Shown: positions 24,624 through 34,700, numbered from the stretch's first letter. The stretch: 50,998 bases of DNA from Fuerstiella sp. (GCA_022843805.1 JALHMY010000072.1:1-50998); one strand, 5' to 3'. The notes: generated by a model from the letters alone, not told the origin. Translations and numbers: made by a program.

Positions 24624-26837
24624 ATGCCTGACCAGCAAGTACCTGAGATTTTATCGGCTGATTTCCGTTTGAATTCCTGCCCTGACACCGGGTCGCCAGT
24701 CAGGGATACTGCACGACCGGGGATTCGTTTTCAGCATCTGTTTGCTCTGAACGCAATCGCATTTGTTCAGCCGGTCCTTCATCGACTTGAATCCAATACG
24801 GCGTTCCTGCGGCTCGAACAGTTTAAACTGTCATCCGTGATCTGCGTTGTGTCCATTCTAATGCTTGCGATTCCCACGATTCTGCTGGGCAGCCAGCTGA
24901 TAGTGCGTACCGTAAGCAGTCGCTGTACAGCCTGGATGCATGTGCTGCAAATGTTTGTGCTGTTCACTCTGATGACCATGACCGGACTGATGTGGGTTTC
25001 TCAGTCGATTGAGCTGATCATGTATGGCATTTATGACCATCTGCTTCCGTTTGTTGCTGTGACAGCAGGAGCAGTCCTGACAAGGCATTACGTCCGTCGG
25101 AATTGGCTGGGCGAAGTGCTGAATCTCATGGCCCTGGGATCTGTTGTTTTTCCAGCAGTCTTCTTTTTTTCAGGTTCGGTGCGCTCTGTTCTGAATCCAC
25201 CTCCGGAAACGCCAAAAAAGACTGTACTCCGTGCAGAAAGCCCGGCTCCCGTTCTTGTCATCGTATTTGATGGACTGTCGGGCATGTCGCTGCTGAATGA
25301 ACAGCATACGATCGACGCCGGCCGCTACCCCGCGTTCGCAAGGCTGGCCGAAACTGGCACGTGGTATCGAAATGCTTCGACGGTCCACAGTCGAACTGTC
25401 AATGCAGTACCCGCAATACTTACCGGATGTCTGCGACCAGCTGATCTGTCCCCCGAGGAATCGTCCTATCCCATAAACCTGCTCAGAGCAGTGTATGAAA
25501 CTCATCAGTATGCAATGACTGTCTTCGAACCATTCACCCGGATGTGTCCGCGCGAACTGCTGGAAAAGCCTTCGCTGCGCAGCACTGCTGAGGAAGTCCG
25601 CATGCTGCTGTCGACGCTGTCCGCATTGTGGGTGAATACTTCACTGCCCAGAGATGTGGCGGGCGGTATCCGGATTCCCGGGACGTGGTTTGGTTTTGCC
25701 AGATCATCTGAGGTCAATATCAGGGCCACAACCGGGCTGAACATGTACGCATGGGACACGGATCGGCGAGCACAGTTTGAACACTTTATCCGCTGCATTG
25801 AACCTGCTGACAAACCGGGATTCTATTTTTTGCACGTCGTGCTGCCTCATGATCCGTGGACCTGCCTTCCGTCGGGCAATGACTATCTTTGGGTTCCGGC
25901 GTCTTTTGGAATTCATCTGGGTACTTCCAGCATGAATCCTGAGGTGTGGAGAACGGACCCGCTCGCCGTCAATCGCGCATGGCAGCGGCATCTGATGCAG
26001 TTACAGTTTGCCGACCACTGCCTTGGTAAAACCCTGGATCAGCTTCAGAACATCGGATTGCTGGAGAAATCTCTCGTTGTTGTCACGGCGGACCATGGCA
26101 TTTCATTTATCCCTGAGTGCAGCCGACGTGAGCCGTCGTCAAAAACCATCGCTGATCTGATTCCGGTGCCGCTGTTTATCAAATTGCCCGGCCAGACGAC
26201 GGGCAGAATTTCTGATCGAAATGTGGAATCCATCGACGTGTTTCCCACCATCGCCGATGTACTTGATCTTGAGCTGACAGATCCGGTCGATGGTGCCTCT
26301 CTGCTTGACGAAAGTCAGCCAGCCAGGCCGAGGAAAACGGTTGAAGGAACAGATGGAAAAATCCTGATCGATCCGGAGTTTCCTGAAAAATATGCGGCTG
26401 TGGAGCGAATGCTTCAGGTATTCGGTTCCAGTACGTCAAACGATCGCCTGATGAATCTGAATACCAGACCGGAACTCATTGGAACTTCTGTAGCAGGTCT
26501 GACAGAAGGTGCATCACGAGCCGGATACACGGTATTGCACAAAGGTGGCAGCCATGTCAGTCCTGAACGCCCTCATCAGGTTCCCTGCTACCTTGAAGGT
26601 GAGCTGCCAGCCAGCATCTCAGTCGCGGAACCTGTCGAACTGGCAATTGCTCTGAACGGCCAGATTCATGGCACAACTCGGACATTTACTGATGCCGCAA
26701 TCTCCCGATCATGGAGCTGCATGTTACCCGAATCGGCCTACCGTGTCGGAAACAATCATCTGCAGATCTTTGAGATTCATGATCGCCCGGATGGACCAGT
26801 TTTTGGTGAACTTCAGATCAGCATTCTGAACTATTGA
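24624..26837 (+). CDS. Membrane-anchored alkaline-phosphatase-superfamily protein (sulfatase/LTA-synthase-like)
   Basis: About 737 residues from the ATG at 24624, the first start after the repeat. The N-terminal third has membrane spans at about 70-92, 104-126, 138-154 and 168-184. The catalytic domain starts with VLVIVFDGLSG (Asp 216). The likely nucleophile is Thr 258 in HSRTVNAVPAILTG. Other metal ligands appear in FLHVVLPHDPW (His 404, His 409) and TADHG (Asp 490, His 491). This matches the phosphatase/sulfatase superfamily with Thr as nucleophile rather than the Cys of true sulfatases, so phosphoethanolamine- or phosphoglycerol-transfer, or hydrolysis, is more likely than sulfate cleavage. 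Probably acts with the upstream methyltransferase on a surface glycan or lipid; that is inferred. Confidence 0.85.
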   Translation: MPDQQVPEILSADFRLNSCPDTGSPVRDTARPGIRFQHLFALNAIAFVQPVLHRLESNTAFLRLEQFKLSSVICVVSILMLAIPTILLGSQLIVRTVSSRCTAWMHVLQMFVLFTLMTMTGLMWVSQSIELIMYGIYDHLLPFVAVTAGAVLTRHYVRRNWLGEVLNLMALGSVVFPAVFFFSGSVRSVLNPPPETPKKTVLRAESPAPVLVIVFDGLSGMSLLNEQHTIDAGRYPAFARLAETGTWYRNASTVHSRTVNAVPAILTGCLRPADLSPEESSYPINLLRAVYETHQYAMTVFEPFTRMCPRELLEKPSLRSTAEEVRMLLSTLSALWVNTSLPRDVAGGIRIPGTWFGFARSSEVNIRATTGLNMYAWDTDRRAQFEHFIRCIEPADKPGFYFLHVVLPHDPWTCLPSGNDYLWVPASFGIHLGTSSMNPEVWRTDPLAVNRAWQRHLMQLQFADHCLGKTLDQLQNIGLLEKSLVVVTADHGISFIPECSRREPSSKTIADLIPVPLFIKLPGQTTGRISDRNVESIDVFPTIADVLDLELTDPVDGASLLDESQPARPRKTVEGTDGKILIDPEFPEKYAAVERMLQVFGSSTSNDRLMNLNTRPELIGTSVAGLTEGASRAGYTVLHKGGSHVSPERPHQVPCYLEGELPASISVAEPVELAIALNGQIHGTTRTFTDAAISRSWSCMLPESAYRVGNNHLQIFEIHDRPDGPVFGELQISILNY

Positions 26838-26873
26838 CTCGATTTTCTGAACCCGATTTTCTTAGTACTGAAC

Positions 26874-26903
26874 AGCCCACACAACCACGAAGATGTGGGT
26901 TGC
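26874..26903. terminator. Hairpin between convergent genes
   Basis: AGCCCACA-(caaccacgaaga)-TGTGGGTT gives a 7-8 bp stem with a 12-base loop, between the stop of the phosphatase-superfamily gene (26837) and the end of the HemP-like gene (26939). Position suits a bidirectional terminator, but there is no strong T-tract. Confidence 0.35.
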
Positions 26904-26938
26904 TCAGGACTGGAGTCGCTGCTGCGGATCCTGCGGAT

Positions 26939-27112
26939 CTACTTATTCAGAATCAGTTTTCCATTCTGCGTGACTCGCAGCCGATAACGCTGCCCCTGAA
27001 AGTCGATGAATACTTCGGGCCGTCCATCGGCAATTTGTTCAAACTGTACGATACGCGCCGCACCTGTTGGCGGCGAGCAATTTTCCGCAACGGAGCCGTC
27101 TGTTGGGTTCAT
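26939..27112 (-). CDS. hemP: HemP-like small protein
   Basis: 57 residues from the ATG at 27112; the frame extends upstream but only to a TTG. The C-terminal half, VFIDFQGQRYRLRVTQNGKL ending ILNK, matches the HemP pattern (I..nGe.YRLR.Tr.GKLILtK). HemP is a small peptide linked with hemin uptake in proteobacteria and is also found in planctomycetes, where its role is less clear. There are no heme-uptake genes next to it here. The N-terminal half is not conserved-looking. Divergent from the universal stress protein gene. Confidence 0.72.
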   Translation of the reverse strand: MNPTDGSVAENCSPPTGAARIVQFEQIADGRPEVFIDFQGQRYRLRVTQNGKLILNK

Positions 27113-27410
27113 CTTCGGCTTCTGCGATTCCTGATTCTGTTCTGAAGGCAACTGCCACACTCCCAACGCCCGTGCCGTTCAACGCCCATGCTATTCCACG
27201 CAACACAATCTCAGTTACAAAACAGAAAATACAGAGACTGAGTCTCAATGTCAATTGCAGGCTGGTGAATTTGCGGATTTGCTGTTGGAGTGACTGATGC
27301 ACAGTCATTTCTCATACTATGGCGATGAGGGATGCGTCGATGAGGGATGCGATTGCACATCGCCGCCCCTTCCTACGAAGTTCACATGGTTCACGACAGG
27401 ATCGCTGATT
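27113..27410. other. Divergent intergenic region between hemP and the stress protein gene
   Basis: 298 bp, no gene supported. Contains a 15-bp direct repeat, GATGAGGGATGCGTC at 27324 and GATGAGGGATGCG at 27339. AGGA at about 27398-27401 is well placed (9 bases) for the ATG at 27411. Promoters for both neighbours should be here. Confidence 0.4.
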
Positions 27411-28394
27411 ATGTATCTGGTAAGGAATCTGGTGGTCGGTGTGGAGATGCCAGTTACACATCCGTGGAATTCAGCCAATCTGGAGGCACCCTCAAGGCTG
27501 GCTGTTCGCCAGGCATTCAAGCTGGCCCATGCCTGTGGAATTCCTGTCAGTCTCGTCAGTATCCTCCCCAAAGTGACGGCAGGCTGGTTTGGTTCCCGGG
27601 AAGATTCGGCAACCAAAGTGGCTGAGCTGAAAGACGAAGCGATGGCTGTATTGCAGCACCTCGCCAGTGAATATGTCAGCCATCCCGACGGCAGTGTTCA
27701 GGTGAGCTGCCATGTCGGAACAGGTCGACCCTGGCTGGAACTGCTCAGAACGGCCAGTTCACTGGATCGACCGATGCTGATCTGTGGGACAAAGGAATCG
27801 GCTTCCATCAGCAAAAAGCTGTTTGGCAGTACAGGAACCAATCTGATTCGATATGCCTCAGGCCCTGTCTGGCTGGTCAAACCAGAGCTGGACGAAGACG
27901 CACAGCTCGACATTCTGGCCACAACAGATCTGACGGAAGTCGGACAGGAAGTGCTGATGACTGCGGTGTCACTGGGCCGATCTCTGCCAGCTCGCCTTCA
28001 CGTGATGCATGTGGCGGAGGGGATGGTAGAACGCTATATGCGTCGAACCGGTATCTCGCCTGAACAGCTGGAGGAAATGCGAAAGAAATCGCTGGAGCAG
28101 GCGGAACACGCCGTACATGATCAGCTTGCATCCACGGATTTTCGGACTTTGGCATCGGGCGTAAAGGTGCTGGTTCGCTCCGGGCCGACGGACGCATGCA
28201 TCCTTGACGCCATCCAGGAATTCAATATCAATGTGGTTATACTGGCATCCAGGGCCAGAGGCGGAATTCCTGGAATCCTGCTGGGGAACACCGCTGAAAA
28301 ACTTTTACCGGAACTTCCCTGCTCAGTAATTGTCGTCAAGCCGGACGACTTTAAGTGTCCCATTGACTTTTCAGCAGAATTAGCAGACGTTTGA
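27411..28394 (+). CDS. Two-domain universal stress protein (UspA family)
   Basis: About 327 residues from the ATG at 27411, supported by an AGGA 9 bases upstream; longer frames start at 27297 without such a site. Two UspA domains in tandem: domain one (residues 1-155) has VRNLVVGVEMPVT, LAHACGIPVSLVSILPKVTA and GTNLIRYASGPVWLVKPELD. Domain two has ILATTDLTEVGQEVLMTAVS, ARLHVMHVAEGMVERYMRRT and VVILASRARGGIPGILLGNT, then AEKLLPELPCSVIVVKPDDF. The second domain keeps the ATP-binding-type G-x2-G-x9-G-S/T-like arrangement, here GGIPGILLGNTAEKLL. Cytoplasmic stress response; partner unknown. Confidence 0.92.
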   Translation: MYLVRNLVVGVEMPVTHPWNSANLEAPSRLAVRQAFKLAHACGIPVSLVSILPKVTAGWFGSREDSATKVAELKDEAMAVLQHLASEYVSHPDGSVQVSCHVGTGRPWLELLRTASSLDRPMLICGTKESASISKKLFGSTGTNLIRYASGPVWLVKPELDEDAQLDILATTDLTEVGQEVLMTAVSLGRSLPARLHVMHVAEGMVERYMRRTGISPEQLEEMRKKSLEQAEHAVHDQLASTDFRTLASGVKVLVRSGPTDACILDAIQEFNINVVILASRARGGIPGILLGNTAEKLLPELPCSVIVVKPDDFKCPIDFSAELADV

Positions 28395-28654
28395 TCACAT
28401 CCGTGTGACGAAACGATTTCCGGTCGTGGCAAATTTGCAGCTGCGAGCTTCTCCGGCGCATACAAGCAGACTCGCATGCCCTAAAGTGCGTCAGGCAGAA
28501 TTCAGTAAATCTGGCGATTCCGTTTTGCTGATCATCACTGCTGTTTTTGAAAAGCTTCGTGGTTCTCCTGTTGATCTCTGGCATTTCTAAAACCCATTCC
28601 CGCTGAAAACACAGTTCGTCACCGGATGTGGCCGGTCCTATGGATTGATCAATT

Positions 28655-29272
28655 ATGAGTTTTCCAAAACCGTTCTTCCGCTGGCGTCCGCACCCATGGC
28701 ATGGACTCGACCCTGGTCCGAATCCGCCGAAAATGGTGAATGCATTTATCGAAATCACCCCATTCGACCTGGTCAAATACGAGGTTGACAAGGTCACCGG
28801 ATACCTGCGGGTCGACCGTCCTCAGCGTACTTCTTCTCAGCCACCAGCTCTGTATGGCTTTATTCCTCGTACCTATTGCGGCGCCCGCGTTGCTGAAATG
28901 ATGCCTCGTGCCCGACGAGGCGATGGCGACCCTCTGGATATCTGTGTGCTCAGTGAGCGTCCCATCACCAAGTCAGAAGTGATTGTTACCGTTCGGGTCA
29001 TCGGTGGTTTGCCAATGCTGGACGGTGGCGAAGCGGATGACAAGATCATCGGTGTGCTGTCGCAGGACAATATCTGGTCACATGTTGAAGATCTTGACGA
29101 ACTTCCGCAGGCGATCGTGCAGCGATTGCGACATTACTTTACCACTTACAAAACGATGCCGGGGGATAACAGTCAGCAGGTGTCGATTGATCACATTTAT
29201 GACCGGGCACACGCCGAGAAAGTCATTATCGCGGCGATGCAGGACTACGATGACGAGTTTGGCGGCACATAA
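28655..29272 (+). CDS. ppa: Inorganic pyrophosphatase, family I
   Basis: A 205-residue enzyme that hydrolyses pyrophosphate to two phosphates, pulling biosynthetic reactions forward. The signature GDGDPLDICVLSE is the family I active site, and DGGEADDKIIGVLSQD carries the second Asp pair. IEITPFDLVKYEVDKVTGYL and YGFIPRTYCG also match. The first 25 residues (RWRPHPWHGLDPGPNPP) form the extension typical of the longer soluble type. Downstream of the stress protein, same direction. Requires Mg. Confidence 0.96.
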   Translation: MSFPKPFFRWRPHPWHGLDPGPNPPKMVNAFIEITPFDLVKYEVDKVTGYLRVDRPQRTSSQPPALYGFIPRTYCGARVAEMMPRARRGDGDPLDICVLSERPITKSEVIVTVRVIGGLPMLDGGEADDKIIGVLSQDNIWSHVEDLDELPQAIVQRLRHYFTTYKTMPGDNSQQVSIDHIYDRAHAEKVIIAAMQDYDDEFGGT

Positions 29273-29550
29273 ATGCGGTCAGACGTGTTCAGCATGAAGT
29301 AAAGTGCGCGTGGCCAGTGACGTGATGGCCGATTCCGTGCCTTCACCTGGTACAGGTGCCTTTTGTGACAGTCTGTGTCATCTGTGGTTCAATGAATTCA
29401 GTTTTTTGACCACAGATCACACAGATGGGCACAGATAAAACACAAATGCAGACACCTCAGGGGTGCAGGGCGATCCGATCGGTAAAAATTGAATCCGTTC
29501 CTCACAGCCTCGCAGTTCCCGCAGAACTGCAATTACCGGGCGGTCTGAGC
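29273..29550. other. Intergenic region between convergent ppa and alcohol dehydrogenase genes
   Basis: 278 bp with no gene. It holds two hairpins: CACCTG-GTA-CAGGTG (29344-29358) and the longer CTGTGTCATCTGTGGT...ACCACAGATCACACAG (see the separate entry). Confidence 0.5.
29373..29424. terminator. Long hairpin between convergent genes
   Basis: CTGTGTCATCTGTGGT (29373-29388) pairs with ACCACAGATCACACAG (29409-29424): 15 of 16 bases pair, with a 20-base loop containing a TTTTTT run. ATCTGTGTGATCTGTGG-like palindromes recur in intergenic regions of planctomycetes. Likely a bidirectional terminator or a dispersed repeat. Confidence 0.5.
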
Positions 29551-30546
29551 TCAACGGTTCCCCTGCCATGACGGGAATTCCACAAGCACTTTTTGAGCAC
29601 CATCAACCCGGTCCCGAAAAACGTCAAAGGCCTTCTGAATTTCCGCAAGAGGAAATCGGTGAGTCAGGAGCGGTGACAGATTGACTCGTCCCTCACCAAG
29701 CCATTGCATGGCCAGAGGAAATGTCCGGTCGAAATCCGGATTCAGGCTGGTGCTGATGGTAAGATTTTTCATCATCGCGGACTTCATCATGATGCCGTTC
29801 ATGGGTACAGCCGGCACGCCAAAGAACAGAATCTGTCCAAACGGCCGAGTAAGTTCAATTGCATCGTTCAATGCCTGAGCTCGATGACCAACGGCTTCAA
29901 CGACCACCTGCGGAAGTTCGCCATCCAGTAAATCGCGAACCTGAGCTGTGGATTCCCATCCATGTGCACAAATCGTGTGAGTCGCCCCCATTTTCAGACT
30001 CATCGGCAACCGACAGGCAATCGGATCCACTCCGATGATTCGCCGAGCTCCCAGATTCCGAAGTCCGGCATTGAACATCTGGCCAATCGGCCCCTGTCCC
30101 AGCACCACGACATCACGATCGATCATATTGGGCAGTTTTTTTAGTGCAAACACCACAGTTCCAAATGGCTGCGCGAGCATCGCCATTTCATCGGACAGCC
30201 GGGGATCAAGGGAGATTGCCCGATCTTCGGAAAGAACAAACCGTTCAAAGAGCCCGTGCTGTCCAATGGGAACGGCCAGCACCCGAGTTCCGGGACGCCA
30301 TCGAGAGCCATTTGTGTCGATTACTGTCCCAACCATTTCATGCAGCGACATGCCTGCGGGCTGCGGGTAAGGTACTTCATGCCCTTCAAATTCCGCGTCA
30401 AAATGAGGAAGATCTGAACCACAAAGGCAGGTCATCTCCGGCTGAAAAATGATCTGCCCGCCTGCTCCGCGATGATCAGCCAGCGACGGTTCCGGTACAT
30501 CGACAAGTTCAATCGTCCGTCGACTGACAAATTGTCCGGCAAGCAT
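29551..30546 (-). CDS. Zinc-dependent alcohol dehydrogenase family protein (MDR)
   Basis: A 331-residue medium-chain dehydrogenase. The catalytic zinc region shows CGSD (Cys 42 area) and LHEMVG (His-Glu). The structural-zinc four-cysteine loop of classical ADH is absent. The NAD(P) Rossmann motif is VVVLGQGPIGQMFNAGL, then RRIIGVDPIACRL. AQPFGTVVFALKKL and KKLPNMIDRD fit the family. It probably oxidises or reduces a polyol, sugar or related alcohol; the substrate cannot be read. Convergent with ppa. Confidence 0.85.
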   Translation of the reverse strand: MLAGQFVSRRTIELVDVPEPSLADHRGAGGQIIFQPEMTCLCGSDLPHFDAEFEGHEVPYPQPAGMSLHEMVGTVIDTNGSRWRPGTRVLAVPIGQHGLFERFVLSEDRAISLDPRLSDEMAMLAQPFGTVVFALKKLPNMIDRDVVVLGQGPIGQMFNAGLRNLGARRIIGVDPIACRLPMSLKMGATHTICAHGWESTAQVRDLLDGELPQVVVEAVGHRAQALNDAIELTRPFGQILFFGVPAVPMNGIMMKSAMMKNLTISTSLNPDFDRTFPLAMQWLGEGRVNLSPLLTHRFPLAEIQKAFDVFRDRVDGAQKVLVEFPSWQGNR

Positions 30547-30673
30547 ATGATTCCTTTACAGCGAACAGGTCCGCTCAGCACTGGCTTTCATTCAGATGAT
30601 GAACATACGACGATATATAACAGTTTTCCACAGGAATCAAATCGGGCGCCCATGGCCCCAAAGCAGAGACCTA

Positions 30674-31426
30674 ATGACTCCGCATCACCGCAACAGACTC
30701 ATCGCGAGATTCGTCCTTCTGGCCATTGTCGGCGCTTTTGCGCTGCTGAGACAGGAGTTCAACGGCCAGCGAAACGAAGAGGCCGGACCGACGGATCATC
30801 CCAATATTCCGGTCGCAGAATCAGCTCAGACTCCGGCAGATCTGCCCGCTGAACGGCCAAATTATGAAATCATCCGATCGAAGAAGACCTCTCATAGTCC
30901 GGAGTCGTCGAACAGCACTAATTCCTCGCCCGATATTGCTCCGCGGGCTGAAAATCAGAACGCCCCCGTTGCAGAAGCTCAGGCATCTGAGCCTGCTGTT
31001 CTCGCGACCCCAAAGTCATCCTCGCCTGGTCAGCTCACAGAAATTCGCAGGAATGTATTTCGATCGGCTGCCGGCCTGACTTACGTTCCCAGTCAACCCG
31101 ATGGTCACCGCATTCGGCATGTGATGTTGCATGCGAAGGATGATCCGTCGAAGAAGATTCACGGCGTGTTTGACGGGGATCAGGAGCAGATTCTGGCAGT
31201 CATCGACGAAGCATTCCTCAAATCGCGAAAGACGCCGGAGGGGCGTGATGTGCGCATCGAAAAACAGAATCAGCGTCGAGTCATCACCGTCAGGCTGGAT
31301 CGACGTATCGGATATGTCGGGGGGCAGGACGGTAAACGTCAGAGACACCCGGAATGTCGCTTTCTTCGTCTGGTGCTTGAGTCAGATGATGTGGTTGTCA
31401 CAGCTTACCCAACAAAGTCCATGTAA
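30674..31426 (+). CDS. Single-pass membrane protein of unknown function
   Basis: 250 residues from the ATG at 30674; a longer frame opens at 30596. It has one N-terminal membrane helix (RFVLLAIVGAFALLR), then a ~75-residue low-complexity Ser/Pro/Glu region (SPESSNSTNSSPDIAPRAEN), then a ~100-residue folded domain from about residue 125 to the end, including HRIRHVMLHAKDDPSKKIHG and RVITVRLDRRIGYVGGQDGK. I do not recognise the domain. The stop codon abuts the nested palindrome that begins at 31426. Anchored extracytoplasmic protein by topology. Confidence 0.72.
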   Translation: MTPHHRNRLIARFVLLAIVGAFALLRQEFNGQRNEEAGPTDHPNIPVAESAQTPADLPAERPNYEIIRSKKTSHSPESSNSTNSSPDIAPRAENQNAPVAEAQASEPAVLATPKSSSPGQLTEIRRNVFRSAAGLTYVPSQPDGHRIRHVMLHAKDDPSKKIHGVFDGDQEQILAVIDEAFLKSRKTPEGRDVRIEKQNQRRVITVRLDRRIGYVGGQDGKRQRHPECRFLRLVLESDDVVVTAYPTKSM

Positions 31427-31683
31427 GAACCCCTAGCAAAACCTGCGTGAGCCGCGACGTTTGTGGTTGCGTTTCAGGCAAGGAGTGAGGAAGAGACGGG
31501 ACACCCCGTCGATGACGAATGACGAAGCCTGAGACGCAACCACAAACGTCCCGGAGGGTTGTGTCGAGAGCGGTCGATCTGCGGCGTCATCACTCCTCGA
31601 CGACATTTGTCGCCTCGTCGCTCTTCCTTGCAGCTCAACCACTCTCGACACAACGCGGCCACGGAGGTTTTGTTAGGGGTTCT
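31426..31683. repeat. 258-bp nested palindromic element
   Basis: Outer inverted ends of 30-31 bp: AGAACCCCTAGCAAAACCTG then CGTGAGCCGCG (31426-31456), against the reverse complement of 31654-31683, with about four differences and one single-base gap. Inside are two further stems: 31456-31479 with 31527-31550 (23 of 24 bases) and 31558-31574 with 31638-31654 (16 of 17). The first loop contains the small hairpin GACGGG-ACAC-CCCGTC. The result is a three-way junction shape. It lies exactly between two convergent genes and starts at the stop codon of one. No protein is encoded. It could be a non-autonomous mobile element, a structured RNA or an elaborate terminator. Confidence 0.85.
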
Positions 31684-31708
31684 AAGTTCAGTCCGTATCG
31701 TCAGCCTG

Positions 31709-34700
31709 TTATCGAGGGGTCTGCAGCAGCTTCCGCACAGGGGGCCGGGAGGCGGCTGCCGGACTTGTGCCGTTTCCGGCGGCGGTGTCTGATGGCTGCC
31801 ATAACTCTTCCCAGATCACCCATGACGTATAAGAATCCGCAAACACGACTTTACCACGTTCCACAGGAGCAAGGTTCATCGATAGTGCTTCAGACGCAGG
31901 CTGCGGACGAAGGTGGTAGAGACGCGTCAGATCAACCGTGATTTCTCGCTGAAAGTTTCTCTCCGGCCAGATGACCAGTCCGTACGAGTTAATGTCGTAC
32001 AAATGTGAATGAACGAAGTTTTGCTCAATCTGTTCCCGAACGAGATCGATGCCGGCCTTTCGATAAAAACCTTCCAGCGCGTTCTCAAGTGATCGCAGCT
32101 GCTGGCCTGAGGCGAACGGCAGCCAGCCTGGTCTGGCTATTGATGCAACAATCCATCCACTCTGTTCCTGAAACACCATCTGAACGGGCTGATCGCTGAG
32201 CCGATCGCATTCGATGTCAATCTGCAGACTATTTGATGCGGCATGGATGTGACCGCAACGCAGCCCAAACCCACGCCACACACTGCATAATTCCAGCAAA
32301 TGAATCAGTTCACGATCAATAAACCGGCGTACATCCTCTTCAACATGTTCAAGCTGTCCGCGAGTTGCACGGCGAAGGCTGAAGCGGCGAAATGATACCG
32401 GCATTTGCTCCAGCCTTCTCATACGGCGAAAAAGACGTGGAAGTGTACCCGAATGAAATCCGGGCCTCAGCAGACGCGGTATCGTCTCTCCATGACTTCC
32501 CACAATGGCCGATCCGATGGAAGGATGGCGATTTGCTGAATACAAACGCCAGTTCTCCTTCAGTTCCCAGACAAGGAATCCAAAAATACCTGGCAAAAAG
32601 AAGATATTGAATCCCGTAAACAGCCCGGCAAGGTACATGCCCAGATAGGGCCGGAACAGCTTCAGCATGAATTCAGCCAGGATCACCAGGAACGGCAAAA
32701 ACATCTTATGTGCAACGGTGACGACAGGAAAATGCTTTAGCGGATGAAGAGTCGGCTCAATCAGAAGGTTGATATAGATTCGAAGTACAAACGAGATAAA
32801 CGACCACACCACGCCCAGCACGGCCTTCACCACAACTGTCAGCCAGCTTTCACCACTGTGAAATCTCAGCCACTCATCAACTGCGTAAAGGAAGCGTTCA
32901 AGCGTCTGGAGCAGCAGCTTAAACACGTCAATAATCCATTCCAGCAGCGCCATAATTACGCGAGCCCGCAGATGATACCACGCATTGGCCACCCACTCAG
33001 CAGTCAGCTCTTCAGCATCCCGCCCCAGCCGGCTGTTGAGTGCAAAGCTGAGAAGCGATGTAATGGCGCCAACCCACCACCAGCCCAGCGGCTCTCCCGT
33101 CAGAAGTTCGGGAATCACCCGACATGCCACGAAAGCGATCAGCAGCGGAGTCAGCAGCCATCGCCGGAGCCGCACAAACGGGCGACTCTTCCAGATGATT
33201 TGAATGACGGGCATGCGGATAATCTGCAGAGGCAGATCCAGCACTACCTTTCGTGTCAGCTTCCATAAAGAGGACAGACGACGAAAAGCCCAGTGGCGAA
33301 ATCGGTCGACATGGATCAGCCCCATCAACAAAAAGCCGATCGCAATCACCAGCGACAGCGACGAAATCTCATGATCGACCCAGCTTTCAATCTGAGTGTC
33401 GATCGGCTGAACGGTTGAGGTCGAAAACTCTGAGTTCGAAGTATCGGAATTCGAAGAATCGGAGATCGCCCGATCATCTCCCTCAGGACCGCCATCCGTG
33501 TTTGCTGCGTCGTCCGATCCAAGCTGTGCGGATGTCAGTTGTGGTGGCTGTTTAAAATCTGTACCGGCGCTGAGGCCCTCAGCATCGTTGAGCTGCAGGG
33601 ACACTGGCACGGCGGCTGAGATATCTGTTTCGCTCAGTCCCGGCTGTGATTGCATGAGATTGTCTGCACCAGCAGTCGTTTCTGGTTCGGAGCCGGGCTT
33701 AATGGGATCCGATTTGTGTCCGGTGACAAGATGCAGAAGATGAGTGGCTCCAACAACGATGACCTTTGCGCCGCCAAACGGGATAATCAAATATTGAGTG
33801 GCAAAACGGCCGGATGGAGTTCCAAAAAAGATCGAACTTGTGACCTGAAGCCACCGCAGATAGAACTCACCGCGGCGATAGACTCCGTCGAGCTCGATAT
33901 CAAGACGATCGTCAGCTCTCAGCAGGTGATCACCGCGAAACAGTTCGCTGGTATGCTTCAGATCGGGAAGTTTCAAATCATTGCGGCTCACGGCATCCCG
34001 AAGATATCCCATGGTCAGATATCCACGGGACGCAATACAGTCCAGCGACTCTTCGATCAGCTTATCGAAAGCGACCTGTTCCGGAACGCTGTCCGGTGTC
34101 AGCCCCACATGGACAAGTGTCTGACTGAGATCAGACCGCATTCGTTCACGCATCTGATGTTCGGCGAGATGAGCGGCGTCATGAAGCAATGTGGCAAGTC
34201 GTTCACGTTCGATTCCGCTGAGCCTCACGTAGACCAGACGGGCAGCTGAACTGGCCAGATGCCGTGCCATTCGAACTTCGCGCACTTTGGTGAGCGGGCG
34301 CCGCAGCGGACGTCGTCCACGGCTGACAACCCATTTCACCAGATCGACCTTGTAGGTTACTCGCTCGTTGTCGATGCAGACTTTTTGCAGGTCATACAGA
34401 AGACGTTTGTCCGCATTCCAGAATCCGTGGATGGAATTAGTGGCCAGTTCCCACAGCGACGCCTGCCAGTGCTCAACATCGCGCTGCGGAAAATCGAGAG
34501 CCTGCCGGAGCCGTTCGACAAGACGAGCAATATCCTGCAGAGCCTTCTGGCGGGACGATTCGCGTTTGTCATCGCTTGTCGCGTACTCGCCGGCTCGCAT
34601 CGCACAGATGACGGCAGCCGCGGTGTTGCCTCGTTCATTCGCGAAGTCTCGTCTTCTAAGCTGCCTCAGATAGACACGATCTGAAGCGACGACCCCGGAC

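Noticed and set aside
27297..27410. Longer start of the stress protein
   Set aside because: Adds a non-UspA leader with a direct repeat; the ATG at 27411 has AGGA at the right distance.
31519..31941. Frame crossing the nested palindrome
   Set aside because: It reads the palindrome and the antisense of the giant membrane protein gene; no protein-like features.
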